Source: Thiobacillus sp. (GTDB taxonomy: Bacteria > Pseudomonadota > Gammaproteobacteria > Burkholderiales > Thiobacillaceae). From it: a stretch of DNA of 16,551 bases. The position numbers and the translations under genes are program-made. The notes below the pieces were generated by a model. It did no database searches. It was not told where the DNA came from and was given only the letters and a program-made list of their open reading frames with translations. The DNA is taken from the NCBI GenBank assembly GCA_018780025.1, contig JADMKH010000011.1, positions 7,542 through 24,092 of the forward strand, in the 5' to 3' direction. Of the stretch, positions 7,033-15,353 are shown piece by piece. Position 1 is the first letter of the stretch. Each line of letters starts with the position of its first letter.

Positions 7033-7662
7033 ATGACCCCCAATCCCAGCAAAGGCGTGCTTTACATCGTCAGCGCGCCCTCCGGCGCCGGCAAGACCAG
7101 CCTGGTCAAGGCGCTGTTGAAAACCGACCCGGCGATACGCCTGTCGGTGTCCTACACCACGCGCACGCCCAGACCCGGCGAAACCGATGGCCGCGATTAC
7201 CATTTTGTGGATCGGCAGCGCTTCGAGCTGATGCTGGCCGAAGGCGAGTTTCTCGAACACGCCGAAGTGTATGGCAACTTTTACGGCACCTCGAAAGACA
7301 GTATTTCACGCGACCTCAACGCGGGACACGACATCCTGCTGGAAATCGACTGGCAGGGCGCAGCCCAGGTCAAACGCCACTTCCCGGAATCCACCTCCAT
7401 TTTTATTCTGCCCCCTTCATTCAATGCCCTGCGAAGCCGCCTCAAGGGCCGGGAACAAGACAGCGACGAAGTGATTGAACGCCGGCTCGCCGCCGCCGCC
7501 CACGATGTCGCTCACGCTGATGCGTTCGACTATATAATGGTCAACGATGATTTCGACCACGCCCTACTGGATCTGGTCGCCATTACCCGCAGTGTTCGTC
7601 TCGAAACTGCACGCCAGTTGAACAGGCACGCCATGCTGTTCGACGAATTCCGGCGCATCTAA
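7033..7662 (+). CDS. gmk: Guanylate kinase
   Basis: Guanylate kinase converts GMP and ATP to GDP and ADP, an essential step in guanine nucleotide supply. The 209-residue protein shows the P-loop SAPSGAGKTSL (14-24), the GMP-binding SYTTRTPRPGETDGRDYHFV (split here across about residues 39-58), EHAEVYGNFYGTS, LLEIDWQGA and the lid-region RLKGREQDSDE. Length is typical (about 207). AGGA lies about 12 bases before the ATG, at the long end of normal spacing. It lies between yicC and rpoZ. The gmk-rpoZ-spoT order is widely conserved and couples GTP/GDP supply with (p)ppGpp control. Nothing is unusual. Confidence 0.98.
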   Translation: MTPNPSKGVLYIVSAPSGAGKTSLVKALLKTDPAIRLSVSYTTRTPRPGETDGRDYHFVDRQRFELMLAEGEFLEHAEVYGNFYGTSKDSISRDLNAGHDILLEIDWQGAAQVKRHFPESTSIFILPPSFNALRSRLKGREQDSDEVIERRLAAAAHDVAHADAFDYIMVNDDFDHALLDLVAITRSVRLETARQLNRHAMLFDEFRRI

Positions 7663-7691
7663 ACCGCACGACCTGAAGCAGGAGCTTTTCC

Positions 7692-7895
7692 ATGGCACGT
7701 ATCACCGTTGATGACTGTATCGATGTATTCCCCAACCGTTTCGAACTGACCCTCGCCGTCACCTATCGCGCGCGCCAGCTGGCACAAGGCTCGCAGCCCA
7801 TGGTCGACTCGAAAGACAAATCCGTTGTTACCGCACTGCGTGAAATTGCCGCAGGCAAAGTCGGCCGTGAAATCCTCAACCGGGGTCGTGCCTGA
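7692..7895 (+). CDS. rpoZ: RNA polymerase omega subunit
   Basis: Omega (67 residues here) helps beta-prime fold and assemble into RNA polymerase. In proteobacteria it also forms part of one (p)ppGpp site on the enzyme. The protein begins MARITVDDC and has the family's NRFELTLAVTYRARQL, then a conserved SKDKSVVTALREIAAGK. It is shorter than the 91-residue E. coli protein because the C-terminal tail is reduced, as in many betaproteobacteria. A good Shine-Dalgarno, AGGAG (7680-7684), precedes the ATG. It sits between gmk and spoT, so the polymerase subunit that senses (p)ppGpp is encoded next to the enzyme that makes it. Confidence 0.98.
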   Translation: MARITVDDCIDVFPNRFELTLAVTYRARQLAQGSQPMVDSKDKSVVTALREIAAGKVGREILNRGRA

Positions 7896-7941
7896 GCACG
7901 TTCCTGTCTCTAAACCGGCGCACGCGACCCGTGCGCCGGCG

Positions 7942-10086
7942 ATGACGCACGCATTTGATACGCTGCGGCCGGCCCTGGCTTACCTGTCGACAGATGAAAT
8001 CGACATCGTCGAAAAATCCTTCGATTTCAGCCGCAGCGCCCACGAAGGCCAGTTCCGCAAAAGCGGCGAACCCTACATTTCCCATCCACTGGCTGTGGCC
8101 GGCATTCTCGCCGGCTGGCATCTTGACGCCCAGACCCTGAGCGCTGCGCTGCTGCACGACGTGGTGGAGGACACCCCCGCCACCGCGAGCGAAATCGAAG
8201 CGCGTTTCGGCAAGTCGGTCGCCATGCTGGTGGAAGGCGTATCCAAACTCGACAAGCTGTCGTTTGCATCCGAGCAGCACGCGCAGGCGGAGAACTTCCG
8301 CAAAATGCTGCTGGCGATGGCGCAGGATGTGCGGGTCATCCTGATCAAACTGGCCGATCGCACGCACAACATGCACACGCTGGATGCCATGCCGGCCGAG
8401 AAGCGCCGCCGCATTGCAGCCGAAACGCTTGAAATCTACGCGCCTATCGCAAACCGCCTGGGGCTGCACTCGGTCTATCAGGAACTGGAAGACCTCGGCT
8501 TTCGCTACAGCTACCCCAACCGCTATCAGGTGCTGGCCAAGGCGGTGAAGGCCGCGCGCGGCAACCGCCGCGAACTGGTCGACAAGGTCAAGGTGATGAT
8601 GCAGGAAAAGCTCGATCAGGCGAAGGTCGACGCCACCATAACCGGGCGCGAGAAACACCTTTTCAGCATTTATCGCAAGATGCAGGAAAAGAATCTGGCC
8701 TTCTCCGAAGTGTTCGACATATACGGCTTTCGCGTCGTGGTGCATGACCAACCCTCCTGCTATGTGGCGTTGGGCGTGCTGCACGCCTTGTACAAGCCGA
8801 TACCCGGCAAGTTCAAGGATTACATCGCCATTCCCAAAGCCAACGGCTACCAGTCGTTGCATTCCATCCTGTTCGGCCCCAGCGGCACCCCGATCGAGGT
8901 GCAGATTCGCACCACCGACATGAACCGACTGGCCGAGTCCGGCATCGCCTCGCACTGGATGTACAAGTCGTCCGATGCCGTATTGAATGATGTGCAAACG
9001 CGCACCCATCGCTGGCTGCAATCGCTGCTCGATATCCAGGCCGACCATGGCGATTCGACAGAATTTCTGGAACACATCAAGGTCGACCTGTTCCCTGATG
9101 AAGTGTATGTGTTCACGCCGAAAGGCAAGATCATGGCGCTGCCGCGCGGCGCCACGGCAGTCGACTTTGCCTTTGCCGTACACACTGACGTCGGCCATCG
9201 CTGCATTGCCGTCAAGATCAACCATGAATTGATGCCATTGCGCACCCAGTTGCGCAATGGCGACCATGTCGAGGTGATCACAGCCGCAAACGCCTGCCCC
9301 AATGCGGCCTGGCTGAATTTCGTCGTTACCGGCAAGGCACGCTCGCACGTCCGCAATTACCTGCGCAACACAGGCGTGGAAGAAGCCGCGGCACTGGGCG
9401 AACGCCTGCTCAATCACGCCATTGCCGCACTTCACCCCGATGCGATCGAACCCGACGAATCCGTATGGGAACGCGTGGTCAAGGAATACGGGGTGCAATC
9501 CCGTCAGGAATTATTCGCAGACATTGGTCTGGGACGCAAATTGCCGCTGGTGGTCGCGCACCAGCTGCTTCATGTGCTAGGCGAAAAAACCGGCGAGCCA
9601 GCCCACCCGCACGCCATCAGCATTCGCGGCACCGAAGGCATCGCGGTCGAGCTGGCGCAGTGCTGCCACCCCATTCCCGGCGACCCCATTCTGGGCTTCA
9701 TCCACAAGGATCGCGGCCTCATTATTCACACCCATGACTGCCCGTCGATCCGGGCTTTCCGCACCGATCCCGACAAGTGGCTGGACGTCGAATGGGAAGC
9801 CGAACCCGGCCACATGTTCGACGTCCTGATCAAGGTTGTCGTGGGTAACCAGCGCGGCGTGCTGGCCAAAGTGGCTGCCGCCATCGCCGAGCACGGCTCC
9901 AACATCGGCAATGTATCGATGGAGGAAGAAGACGGCAGTCCCTACACCGTACTGTTCTTCACGGTGGAGGTGGAGAACCGCATGCATCTTGCCCGCGTCA
10001 TGCGCGGCTTGCGCACGCAGCCCGACGTGGTGCGGATTTACCGCATCAAGGGCAAGAAAGACGGCCGCGCAGCCCCTATCCAATAA
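7942..10086 (+). CDS. spoT: Bifunctional (p)ppGpp synthetase/hydrolase, SpoT/Rel type
   Basis: The protein makes and degrades (p)ppGpp, the stringent-response alarmone. From the ATG at 7942 it is 714 residues. The HD hydrolase domain (about 25-190) has His48, HD at 72-73 and LADRTHN with Asp139, so hydrolysis should work. The synthetase domain (about 230-345) has GREKHLFSIYRKM, IYGFRVVV, ANGYQSLH and EVQIRT. Its specificity motif reads KFKD (290-293), close to the RxKD of bifunctional enzymes and unlike the ExDD of RelA. A TGS domain follows (about 385-447), then a helical region, a Cys-rich segment with QCCHPIPGD (573-581) and HDC (598-600), and a C-terminal ACT domain (about 626-702). The frame is open upstream into rpoZ, but ATG 7942 aligns with the SpoT N-terminus, despite a poor Shine-Dalgarno. 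SpoT is preferred over RelA because of the intact HD site. Confidence 0.95.
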   Translation: MTHAFDTLRPALAYLSTDEIDIVEKSFDFSRSAHEGQFRKSGEPYISHPLAVAGILAGWHLDAQTLSAALLHDVVEDTPATASEIEARFGKSVAMLVEGVSKLDKLSFASEQHAQAENFRKMLLAMAQDVRVILIKLADRTHNMHTLDAMPAEKRRRIAAETLEIYAPIANRLGLHSVYQELEDLGFRYSYPNRYQVLAKAVKAARGNRRELVDKVKVMMQEKLDQAKVDATITGREKHLFSIYRKMQEKNLAFSEVFDIYGFRVVVHDQPSCYVALGVLHALYKPIPGKFKDYIAIPKANGYQSLHSILFGPSGTPIEVQIRTTDMNRLAESGIASHWMYKSSDAVLNDVQTRTHRWLQSLLDIQADHGDSTEFLEHIKVDLFPDEVYVFTPKGKIMALPRGATAVDFAFAVHTDVGHRCIAVKINHELMPLRTQLRNGDHVEVITAANACPNAAWLNFVVTGKARSHVRNYLRNTGVEEAAALGERLLNHAIAALHPDAIEPDESVWERVVKEYGVQSRQELFADIGLGRKLPLVVAHQLLHVLGEKTGEPAHPHAISIRGTEGIAVELAQCCHPIPGDPILGFIHKDRGLIIHTHDCPSIRAFRTDPDKWLDVEWEAEPGHMFDVLIKVVVGNQRGVLAKVAAAIAEHGSNIGNVSMEEEDGSPYTVLFFTVEVENRMHLARVMRGLRTQPDVVRIYRIKGKKDGRAAPIQ

Positions 10087-10108
10087 GCCCTCTCAGGAAT
10101 TTTTCAGC

Positions 10109-10489
10109 ATGAACAAAACCATCATTCAGACTGCCAACGCGCCTGCCGCGATTGGCGCCTATTCACAAGCCGTGCGGGTTGATCACACCGTGTACATGTC
10201 CGGGCAAATCGGCCTCGATCCCGGCTCAATGGAAATGGTCGACGGCATCGAAGCGCAAATCCATCAGGTCTTCAAAAATCTGGCGGCGGTGGCGGTTGCG
10301 GCCGGCGGCTCGCTATCCGACGTGGTCAAACTGAATGTGTTTTTGACTGACCTCAGCCACTTTCCCAAAGTCAGCGAAATCATGGCGCAATATTTCGTCG
10401 CGCCCTACCCGGCGCGTGCCGCAGTCGGCGTGGCAGCACTGCCGCGCGGCGCGCTGGTCGAGGCCGACGCCGTGATGGTGACCGGTTAA
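10109..10489 (+). CDS. ridA: RidA family enamine/imine deaminase
   Basis: RidA speeds the hydrolysis of reactive 2-aminoacrylate and similar enamines released by PLP enzymes, which protects those enzymes. The 126-residue protein has the family AIGAYSQAV (14-22), VYMSGQIGLDP (28-38) and PARAAVGVAALPRGALVEADAV near the end, with the catalytic Arg at 103 and the conserved Glu at 118. The position of the Cys that follows this Arg in E. coli RidA is Ala here, a substitution seen in some active homologues and not in the catalytic core. AGGA (10094-10097) precedes the ATG. The gene lies 22 bases after spoT, a frequent arrangement in betaproteobacteria, and 9 bases before recG. Confidence 0.95.
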   Translation: MNKTIIQTANAPAAIGAYSQAVRVDHTVYMSGQIGLDPGSMEMVDGIEAQIHQVFKNLAAVAVAAGGSLSDVVKLNVFLTDLSHFPKVSEIMAQYFVAPYPARAAVGVAALPRGALVEADAVMVTG

Positions 10490-10498
10490 ATTGCCACC

Positions 10499-12535
10499 TT
10501 GAAAGCGGCGTCGCCGTTTTCCTTTCCGGTCAGTCCGGCGCTCGCCGCCAAACTCGCCAAACTGGGCCTCGCCCGCGACGCCGACCTGGTGCTGCACCTG
10601 CCGCTGCGCTGGGAAGACGAAACCCGACTCACGCCGATTCGCGACCTGCTGCCGGGCGCGGCCGCGCAGGTGCAGGCGGTGGTGCGCGACGCCAAGGTCG
10701 CCTACCGGCCGCGCCGCATGCTGACGGTGACGGTGGAAGACGCCAGCGGCGTGCTCGGCCTGCGCTTCCTGAACTTTTATCCCAGCCATCTCAAGCTATT
10801 TCAGCCTGGCGAAAGTTTCCGCTGCATGGGAGAAGTACGCGGCGGCTTTCTCGGGCTGGAAATGGTGCATCCGCGTTTTACCAAGGCCGACGATGCCACC
10901 CCCCTGCCGGCCCAGCTCACGCCTGTATACCCAACCACCGCAGGCTTGGGGCAAGCCACGCTGCGCAAACTGGTCGCGCGATCGCTGAAAGCTCCGATCA
11001 GCGACACGCTGCCCGCCGACTGGCTTACCGAACTTGAACTGCCGAATCTTGAGTCCAGCATTCGGCTGTTACATCAACCGCCGCTCGACTGCGCGCTGTC
11101 AGCGCTTGAATCACGCCGCCATCCTGCCTGGCAACGATTGGCATTCGACGAATTGCTGGCGCAACAATTGTCTCTGGCCACTTCGCGACTCCAGCGGCAA
11201 AGCCTGCGCACCACGCCGTTGCCTGCCAAACAACAGCTGACGACGGCATTTACCCGGCAGTTGCCATTTGATCTGACTACAGCCCAGACCCACGCCTGGC
11301 AGGAAATCAGTGCCGACCTGATACGTCCCCACCCGATGCGCCGCCTGCTGCAAGGCGATGTCGGCAGCGGCAAAACCGTGGTGGCCGCACTCACGTGTTT
11401 GCAGGCGATTGAAAACGGCCAGCAAGCCGCGTTCATGGCGCCAACCGAAATTCTCGCCGAACAGCATTTTCGCAAGCTGACGCCCCAATTGTCCCCGCTC
11501 GGCGTGCGCTGCGCCTGGGTTTCCGGCAGCCAGAAAAAGTCCGAGCGCACTGCCGCCTGGCAGGCAATTTCCGCAGGTGAAATTGATCTGGCATTTGGTA
11601 CCCACGCCCTGTTTCAGGAAGCCGGCAGCTTCGACCGGCTGGGTCTGGTCGTGGTTGACGAGCAGCATCGTTTTGGTGTCGGCCAACGGCTGGCGCTGAT
11701 GCACAAAGGCACTGAGCCGCACCAACTGATGATGAGCGCCACACCGATTCCCCGCACCCTGGCGATGAGTTTTTTTGCTGATCTCGATGTGTCCACGATC
11801 GATGCGCTGCCCCCCGGGCGCACGCCCGTCATGACCAAGCTGGTGAGTGCCGCCCGCCGCGACGATGTGCTGGAACGCGTGCGCGAAGCCTGCCTTGCCG
11901 GCGGCCAGACCTACTGGGTGTGCCCCTTGATTGAAGAGTCCGAAAAACTGCAATTACAAACAGCGCAGGACACCTACGCCGCTTTGGTGGCGCAACTGCC
12001 GGAGTTGCGCATCGGCCTGGTCCACGGACGCTTGAAATCGAGTGAAAAACAAGCGGTGATGGCGGCGTTCCAGGCCCATGAAATCGACTTGCTGGTCGCC
12101 ACCACCGTGATCGAAGTCGGCGTCGACGTACCCAATGCGGCCCTGATGATCATCGAGCACGCCGAACGCATGGGTCTGGCCCAATTGCATCAGCTGCGCG
12201 GCCGCGTCGGGCGCGGCAGCCGCGAATCGGTGTGCGTGCTGCTGTATCAAACGCCGGTATCCGAACTGGCACGGGCGCGTCTCAAGGTCATTTTCGAACT
12301 CACCGACGGCTTTGAAATTGCGCGCCATGATCTGCTGCTGCGCGGCCCCGGCGAGTTACTCGGCCACCGCCAGAGCGGCCTGCCGATGCTGCGCTTTGCC
12401 GATCTCGAACGCGACATCGCGCTGCTGGAGTCTGCGCGCAATCTGGCACAACGCTGTCTCGCCCGCCATCCTGACATCGCGGCCCGCCACCTGGAACGCT
12501 GGATCGGACAGCGCCAGGCGCTCTCAACGATCTAG
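10499..12535 (+). CDS. recG: ATP-dependent DNA helicase RecG
   Basis: RecG is a superfamily 2 translocase that regresses stalled forks and processes recombination and R-loop intermediates. The 678-residue protein has an N-terminal wedge/OB region (about 1-250, with LHLPLRWEDETRL), then the helicase core: Walker A GDVGSGKT (286-293), MAPTEILAEQHF, the RecG-type DEQHRFG (387-393), MMSATPIPRTLA, VATTVIEVGVDVPN and QLRGRVGRG (565-573). Conserved RHDLLLRGPGELLG follows, with a C-terminal helical tail. Length is near the usual 690. The start is TTG at 10499. A stop codon in frame at 10487-10489 (also the ridA stop) leaves only TTG or a rarer ATT at 10490. There is no Shine-Dalgarno, so reinitiation after ridA is likely. 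Confidence 0.97.
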   Translation: MKAASPFSFPVSPALAAKLAKLGLARDADLVLHLPLRWEDETRLTPIRDLLPGAAAQVQAVVRDAKVAYRPRRMLTVTVEDASGVLGLRFLNFYPSHLKLFQPGESFRCMGEVRGGFLGLEMVHPRFTKADDATPLPAQLTPVYPTTAGLGQATLRKLVARSLKAPISDTLPADWLTELELPNLESSIRLLHQPPLDCALSALESRRHPAWQRLAFDELLAQQLSLATSRLQRQSLRTTPLPAKQQLTTAFTRQLPFDLTTAQTHAWQEISADLIRPHPMRRLLQGDVGSGKTVVAALTCLQAIENGQQAAFMAPTEILAEQHFRKLTPQLSPLGVRCAWVSGSQKKSERTAAWQAISAGEIDLAFGTHALFQEAGSFDRLGLVVVDEQHRFGVGQRLALMHKGTEPHQLMMSATPIPRTLAMSFFADLDVSTIDALPPGRTPVMTKLVSAARRDDVLERVREACLAGGQTYWVCPLIEESEKLQLQTAQDTYAALVAQLPELRIGLVHGRLKSSEKQAVMAAFQAHEIDLLVATTVIEVGVDVPNAALMIIEHAERMGLAQLHQLRGRVGRGSRESVCVLLYQTPVSELARARLKVIFELTDGFEIARHDLLLRGPGELLGHRQSGLPMLRFADLERDIALLESARNLAQRCLARHPDIAARHLERWIGQRQALSTI

Positions 12536-12577
12536 CTGCGGCATAATGCGGACTTTCCGCTTTCAGGACTGCGCGTA

Positions 12578-13111
12578 GTGCCCCATTCCCGGCAGGGCTG
12601 GCTGGCCCACCCCCACGCATTGCCTCGTTCATTGCGCCACTGGCTGTGCGACGAGGGTTCGCTCACCCAACGTCTGCAAGCGCGCTGCACAGACTTTCGG
12701 GTGATGCCATTGACGACCGGTCTGGCACGTCCCAATCTGGATGAGTACGCCTTGCTGGGCATGGCGCCGGGTGCCCGCGCCTACGTACGCGAAGTGCTGC
12801 TGCTATGCAACGGGGTGCCGGTGGTATTTGCCCACAGCGTGTTGCCCTATCCCAGTCTGCGCGGGGACTGGAACGGAATCAGCAAACTGGGCAGCCGTCC
12901 GCTGGGACAGGCGCTGTTCAGCGATCACCGGATTCAGCGGCAGCCACTGACCTACCGGAGTGTGCACCTCGCGCACCCCCTGTTCCGCGCCATTACGCGC
13001 CAGCATGCCCTCCACGACAGCAAGCTGTGGGTACGCCGATCCATTTTTTGCCTCAATCAGCATCCGCTGCTGGTCACCGAAGTTTTTCTCCCTGCGATCG
13101 ACACGCTATGA
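12578..13111 (+). CDS. ubiC: Chorismate lyase (chorismate to 4-hydroxybenzoate and pyruvate)
   Basis: UbiC makes the aromatic ring precursor of ubiquinone. The 177-residue protein aligns with the family over LDEYALLGMAPGARAYVREV, where Arg71 matches the product-binding Arg, then GISKLGSRPLGQALF and LWVRRSIFCLNQHPLLVTEV, where Glu168 matches the catalytic Glu. The start codon is GTG, with AGGA (12565-12568) 9 bases upstream. The gap of 42 bases after recG also contains a small GCGGA-CTT-TCCGC hairpin. The stop overlaps the ubiA start as ATGA (13108-13111). Some N-terminal residues beyond the E. coli length make alternative starts possible but not needed. Confidence 0.94.
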   Translation: MPHSRQGWLAHPHALPRSLRHWLCDEGSLTQRLQARCTDFRVMPLTTGLARPNLDEYALLGMAPGARAYVREVLLLCNGVPVVFAHSVLPYPSLRGDWNGISKLGSRPLGQALFSDHRIQRQPLTYRSVHLAHPLFRAITRQHALHDSKLWVRRSIFCLNQHPLLVTEVFLPAIDTL

Positions 13112-13977
13112 CCCTGACCGAACGCCTGACTCAATACGAAAAACTGATGCGGCTGGACAAGCCGATTGGCACTCTGCTGCTGCTGTGGCCCACCCTGTGG
13201 GGCCAGTGGCTGGCCAGCAACGGGCGACCGGACTGGATGATTCTGTGGATTTTCGTATTGGGAGTGGTGCTGATGCGCTCCGCTGGCTGCGTCATCAACG
13301 ATTACGCCGACCGCCATATCGACCCGCATGTGGCGCGCACCCGCGAACGTCCGCTGGCGGCCGGCAAGGTGTCGCCCAAAGAAGCGCTGCTGCTGGCGGC
13401 GGGTTTATCCCTGCTGGCATTTCTGCTGATCCTGCCGCTCAACAAGCTGGTGCTGGGCCTGTCCGTGATCGCCTTGTTTCTGGCCGCCAGCTACCCGTTC
13501 ACCAAGCGCTTTTTTGCCATCCCACAAGCCTATCTCGGCATCGCCTTCGGCTTTGGCATTCCGATGAGCTATGCCGCGCTGCGCGGCGAGGTTCCGCTGG
13601 AAGCCTGGATCCTGCTGGCGGCCAACACCTTCTGGGCGATTGCCTACGACACGCAATACGCCATGGTCGACCGCGCGGACGATCTGAAAATCGGCATCAA
13701 AACCTCGGCGATCACGTTCGGCCGCTTTGACCTGGCCGCCATTGCCGGGTGTTATGTCGTCACGCTGGCGCTGCTCGCCTGGGTCGGATGGCAGCGGAAT
13801 CTGGGCATGGCTTTTTACGGCGGGCTGATCGTCGCGGCGGCGATTGCCCTGTATCACATGGTCCTGATCCGCACGCGCGACCCGCAGCAATGCTTTCGCG
13901 CCTTCCTGCACAACACATGGTTCGGCGCCGCAGTATTTGGCGGCATCGCGCTCCACACCCTGCTGCGCAGTTTATGA
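13108..13977 (+). CDS. ubiA: 4-hydroxybenzoate polyprenyltransferase
   Basis: UbiA attaches the polyprenyl chain to 4-hydroxybenzoate in the inner membrane, the step after UbiC in ubiquinone synthesis. The 289-residue protein (E. coli 290) has the two aspartate-rich motifs of the family: NDYADRHID (64-72) and YDTQYAMVDRADD (180-192). Between and around them are about nine hydrophobic helices, for example residues 21-37, 44-62, 93-110 and 112-129. It begins within the last four bases of ubiC, so the two are translationally coupled. The stop at 13975-13977 overlaps the 3' end of the opposing SPOR gene by 6 bases, and no terminator lies between them. Confidence 0.97.
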   Translation: MTLTERLTQYEKLMRLDKPIGTLLLLWPTLWGQWLASNGRPDWMILWIFVLGVVLMRSAGCVINDYADRHIDPHVARTRERPLAAGKVSPKEALLLAAGLSLLAFLLILPLNKLVLGLSVIALFLAASYPFTKRFFAIPQAYLGIAFGFGIPMSYAALRGEVPLEAWILLAANTFWAIAYDTQYAMVDRADDLKIGIKTSAITFGRFDLAAIAGCYVVTLALLAWVGWQRNLGMAFYGGLIVAAAIALYHMVLIRTRDPQQCFRAFLHNTWFGAAVFGGIALHTLLRSL

Positions 13978-14622
13978 CGGGCAGGCCACGCGCGACTGCC
14001 GGCTGTTTGGGTAGGCCTGCTTGATCTCACCCAGGCTCTTCAGCGCGTCCGGGTCTTCGCTGCGAATCACAAAATAATAATCCGTTCCCTGCTTCGGCTG
14101 CACTTCAACACGGGTCCCCAGCACGCCCTTGTCCTCGACTTCGCGCACGCGCCGCTGCGCCGATTCATTGTTCGCATACAGGCCAAGTGAAATGGCATTG
14201 CGCCAGGGAATGTCCTTGACCACGAAGGCATCCTGTATCCCCACGGCCACCAGTTCACTCAGCTTGGCCGCCGCCGATTCGGCGCTGGGCAAGGGCGGGA
14301 AAATGACCCAATGCCGCGTATTGACCGGCACCTCGGTAAAGGACATCACCCGTTCATTGGCCATGGCCTTGAATTGCTCGCGCGCCTGCGTGAACTCACC
14401 CTGATTCAGGCCACGCCATTCCATGCAAAATACATCGGCGGCTGCAGCACGCGTCGGCGCCTCATCCTTTGAAGCAGGTCCGGCCTGGCTCCGCAGACTC
14501 AGGCGATCCACATTCATCGGCGCAGTCTCATTCGATCCGGTCTGCGGCCAGTATTCACGCCCGATAAAAAATCCCGCTACCAGCAAGTTGGCCGCCAGCA
14601 GTGTCCATGTCATCCATTTCAT
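13972..14622 (-). CDS. SPOR-domain membrane-anchored protein, last gene of the birA-coaX operon
   Basis: The 216-residue protein has a short N-terminal membrane anchor (WTLLAANLLVAGFFIG, about 6-21), a low-complexity linker to about 65, then a region that ends in a SPOR-like domain (about 104-178: HWVIFPPLPSAESAAAKLSELVAVGI and FVVKDIPWRNAISLGLYANN). SPOR domains bind denuded peptidoglycan glycans and often mark the division site, so a periplasmic role at the septum is a reasonable inference. No named homologue is recognised. A few upstream codons are open in frame, but ATG 14622 begins just before the anchor and overlaps the coaX stop as ATGA. The stop lies inside the end of ubiA on the opposite strand. 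Confidence 0.85.
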   Translation of the reverse strand: MKWMTWTLLAANLLVAGFFIGREYWPQTGSNETAPMNVDRLSLRSQAGPASKDEAPTRAAAADVFCMEWRGLNQGEFTQAREQFKAMANERVMSFTEVPVNTRHWVIFPPLPSAESAAAKLSELVAVGIQDAFVVKDIPWRNAISLGLYANNESAQRRVREVEDKGVLGTRVEVQPKQGTDYYFVIRSEDPDALKSLGEIKQAYPNSRQSRVACPS

Positions 14623-15353
14623 TTCGATTCGCTTTCCCGGGTCACGCGTTCCATCCCTTCCAGTACCAGCGCCGGTACGTGGTCCACCGGCATATCCAGG
14701 TAAGGCAACAGGCACGCGGCGTCACCGCCCGTCAGAATGCAGTGCGGTTGCATCCCGGCTGTCTTGGTCAAATGCGCATATTGCCGCTGCATTGCGCCAC
14801 ATAATGCCGCAATGACGCCGCTGTGTACGGCATCCGCCGTGGCACGCGGAAACGTCTGCCAGGTGCCGCTCACCTCGACCACGTTTGCCGTGCCCTGTTG
14901 CAAAGCCCGCTGCATCATGAAGAACCCCGGCACAATCAGGCCGCCCAGAAACTGCGCCTCCGGCGACAACGCATCCACCGTCATCGCCGTCCCGGCCGAT
15001 ACGACCAGCGTGGCCGTCTGACTGCGCTGACGCGCCGCAATCAGGCCCATCCAGCGATCCACCCCCAACTGCTGCGGGTTCATATACGTATTGACCACAT
15101 CCGCAAACCGCGCTTCAGCCGACAGCCAGATTGGCGAGATCGCCCAGGGTGCCAGCAGCGCAGTGATCTCCGCCTCATGCTGCGCACGCACCACACTCGC
15201 AGCGTAGCAAACGGCTTCCCGTTCCAGCACCCGCGTCAATGCAGACAGATCGCTGTAGTGAGCACTGCCTTGCGCCTGCCACTGACCGTCTTCCACCACC
15301 GCCCATTTCAGCCGCGTGTTACCTGCATCGAGCAACAATCGACGGGCGTTCAT
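14619..15353 (-). CDS. coaX: Type III pantothenate kinase
   Basis: CoaX phosphorylates pantothenate, the first step of coenzyme A synthesis. It is not inhibited by CoA and needs a monovalent cation. The 244-residue protein shows the ASKHA phosphate motif LDAGNTRLKW (8-17), QLGVDRWMGL (96-104) with the catalytic Asp99, SAGTAMTVD (119-127), GGLIVPG (137-143) and LTGGDA. Length fits the family. The ATG overlaps the birA stop, and the stop overlaps the SPOR gene start, both as ATGA. The birA-coaX pairing is common in beta- and gammaproteobacteria. The coenzyme role is secure; nothing suggests loss of function. Confidence 0.96.
   Translation of the reverse strand: MNARRLLLDAGNTRLKWAVVEDGQWQAQGSAHYSDLSALTRVLEREAVCYAASVVRAQHEAEITALLAPWAISPIWLSAEARFADVVNTYMNPQQLGVDRWMGLIAARQRSQTATLVVSAGTAMTVDALSPEAQFLGGLIVPGFFMMQRALQQGTANVVEVSGTWQTFPRATADAVHSGVIAALCGAMQRQYAHLTKTAGMQPHCILTGGDAACLLPYLDMPVDHVPALVLEGMERVTRESESK

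Noticed and set aside
7533..7538. TATAAT inside gmk as a possible rpoZ-spoT promoter
   Set aside because: It encodes part of the conserved DYIMVND segment of guanylate kinase and has no acceptable -35 box at normal spacing.
7876..9498. A 540-codon open frame on the minus strand opposite spoT
   Set aside because: It mirrors a fully conserved multi-domain SpoT gene, its product resembles no known family and is rich in His/Gly/Val as expected for a GC-rich shadow frame.
12548..12563. GCGGA-CTT-TCCGC hairpin plus TTT between recG and ubiC as a terminator
   Set aside because: The stem is only 5 bp with a 3-base T-run, too weak to call, and it abuts the ubiC Shine-Dalgarno.
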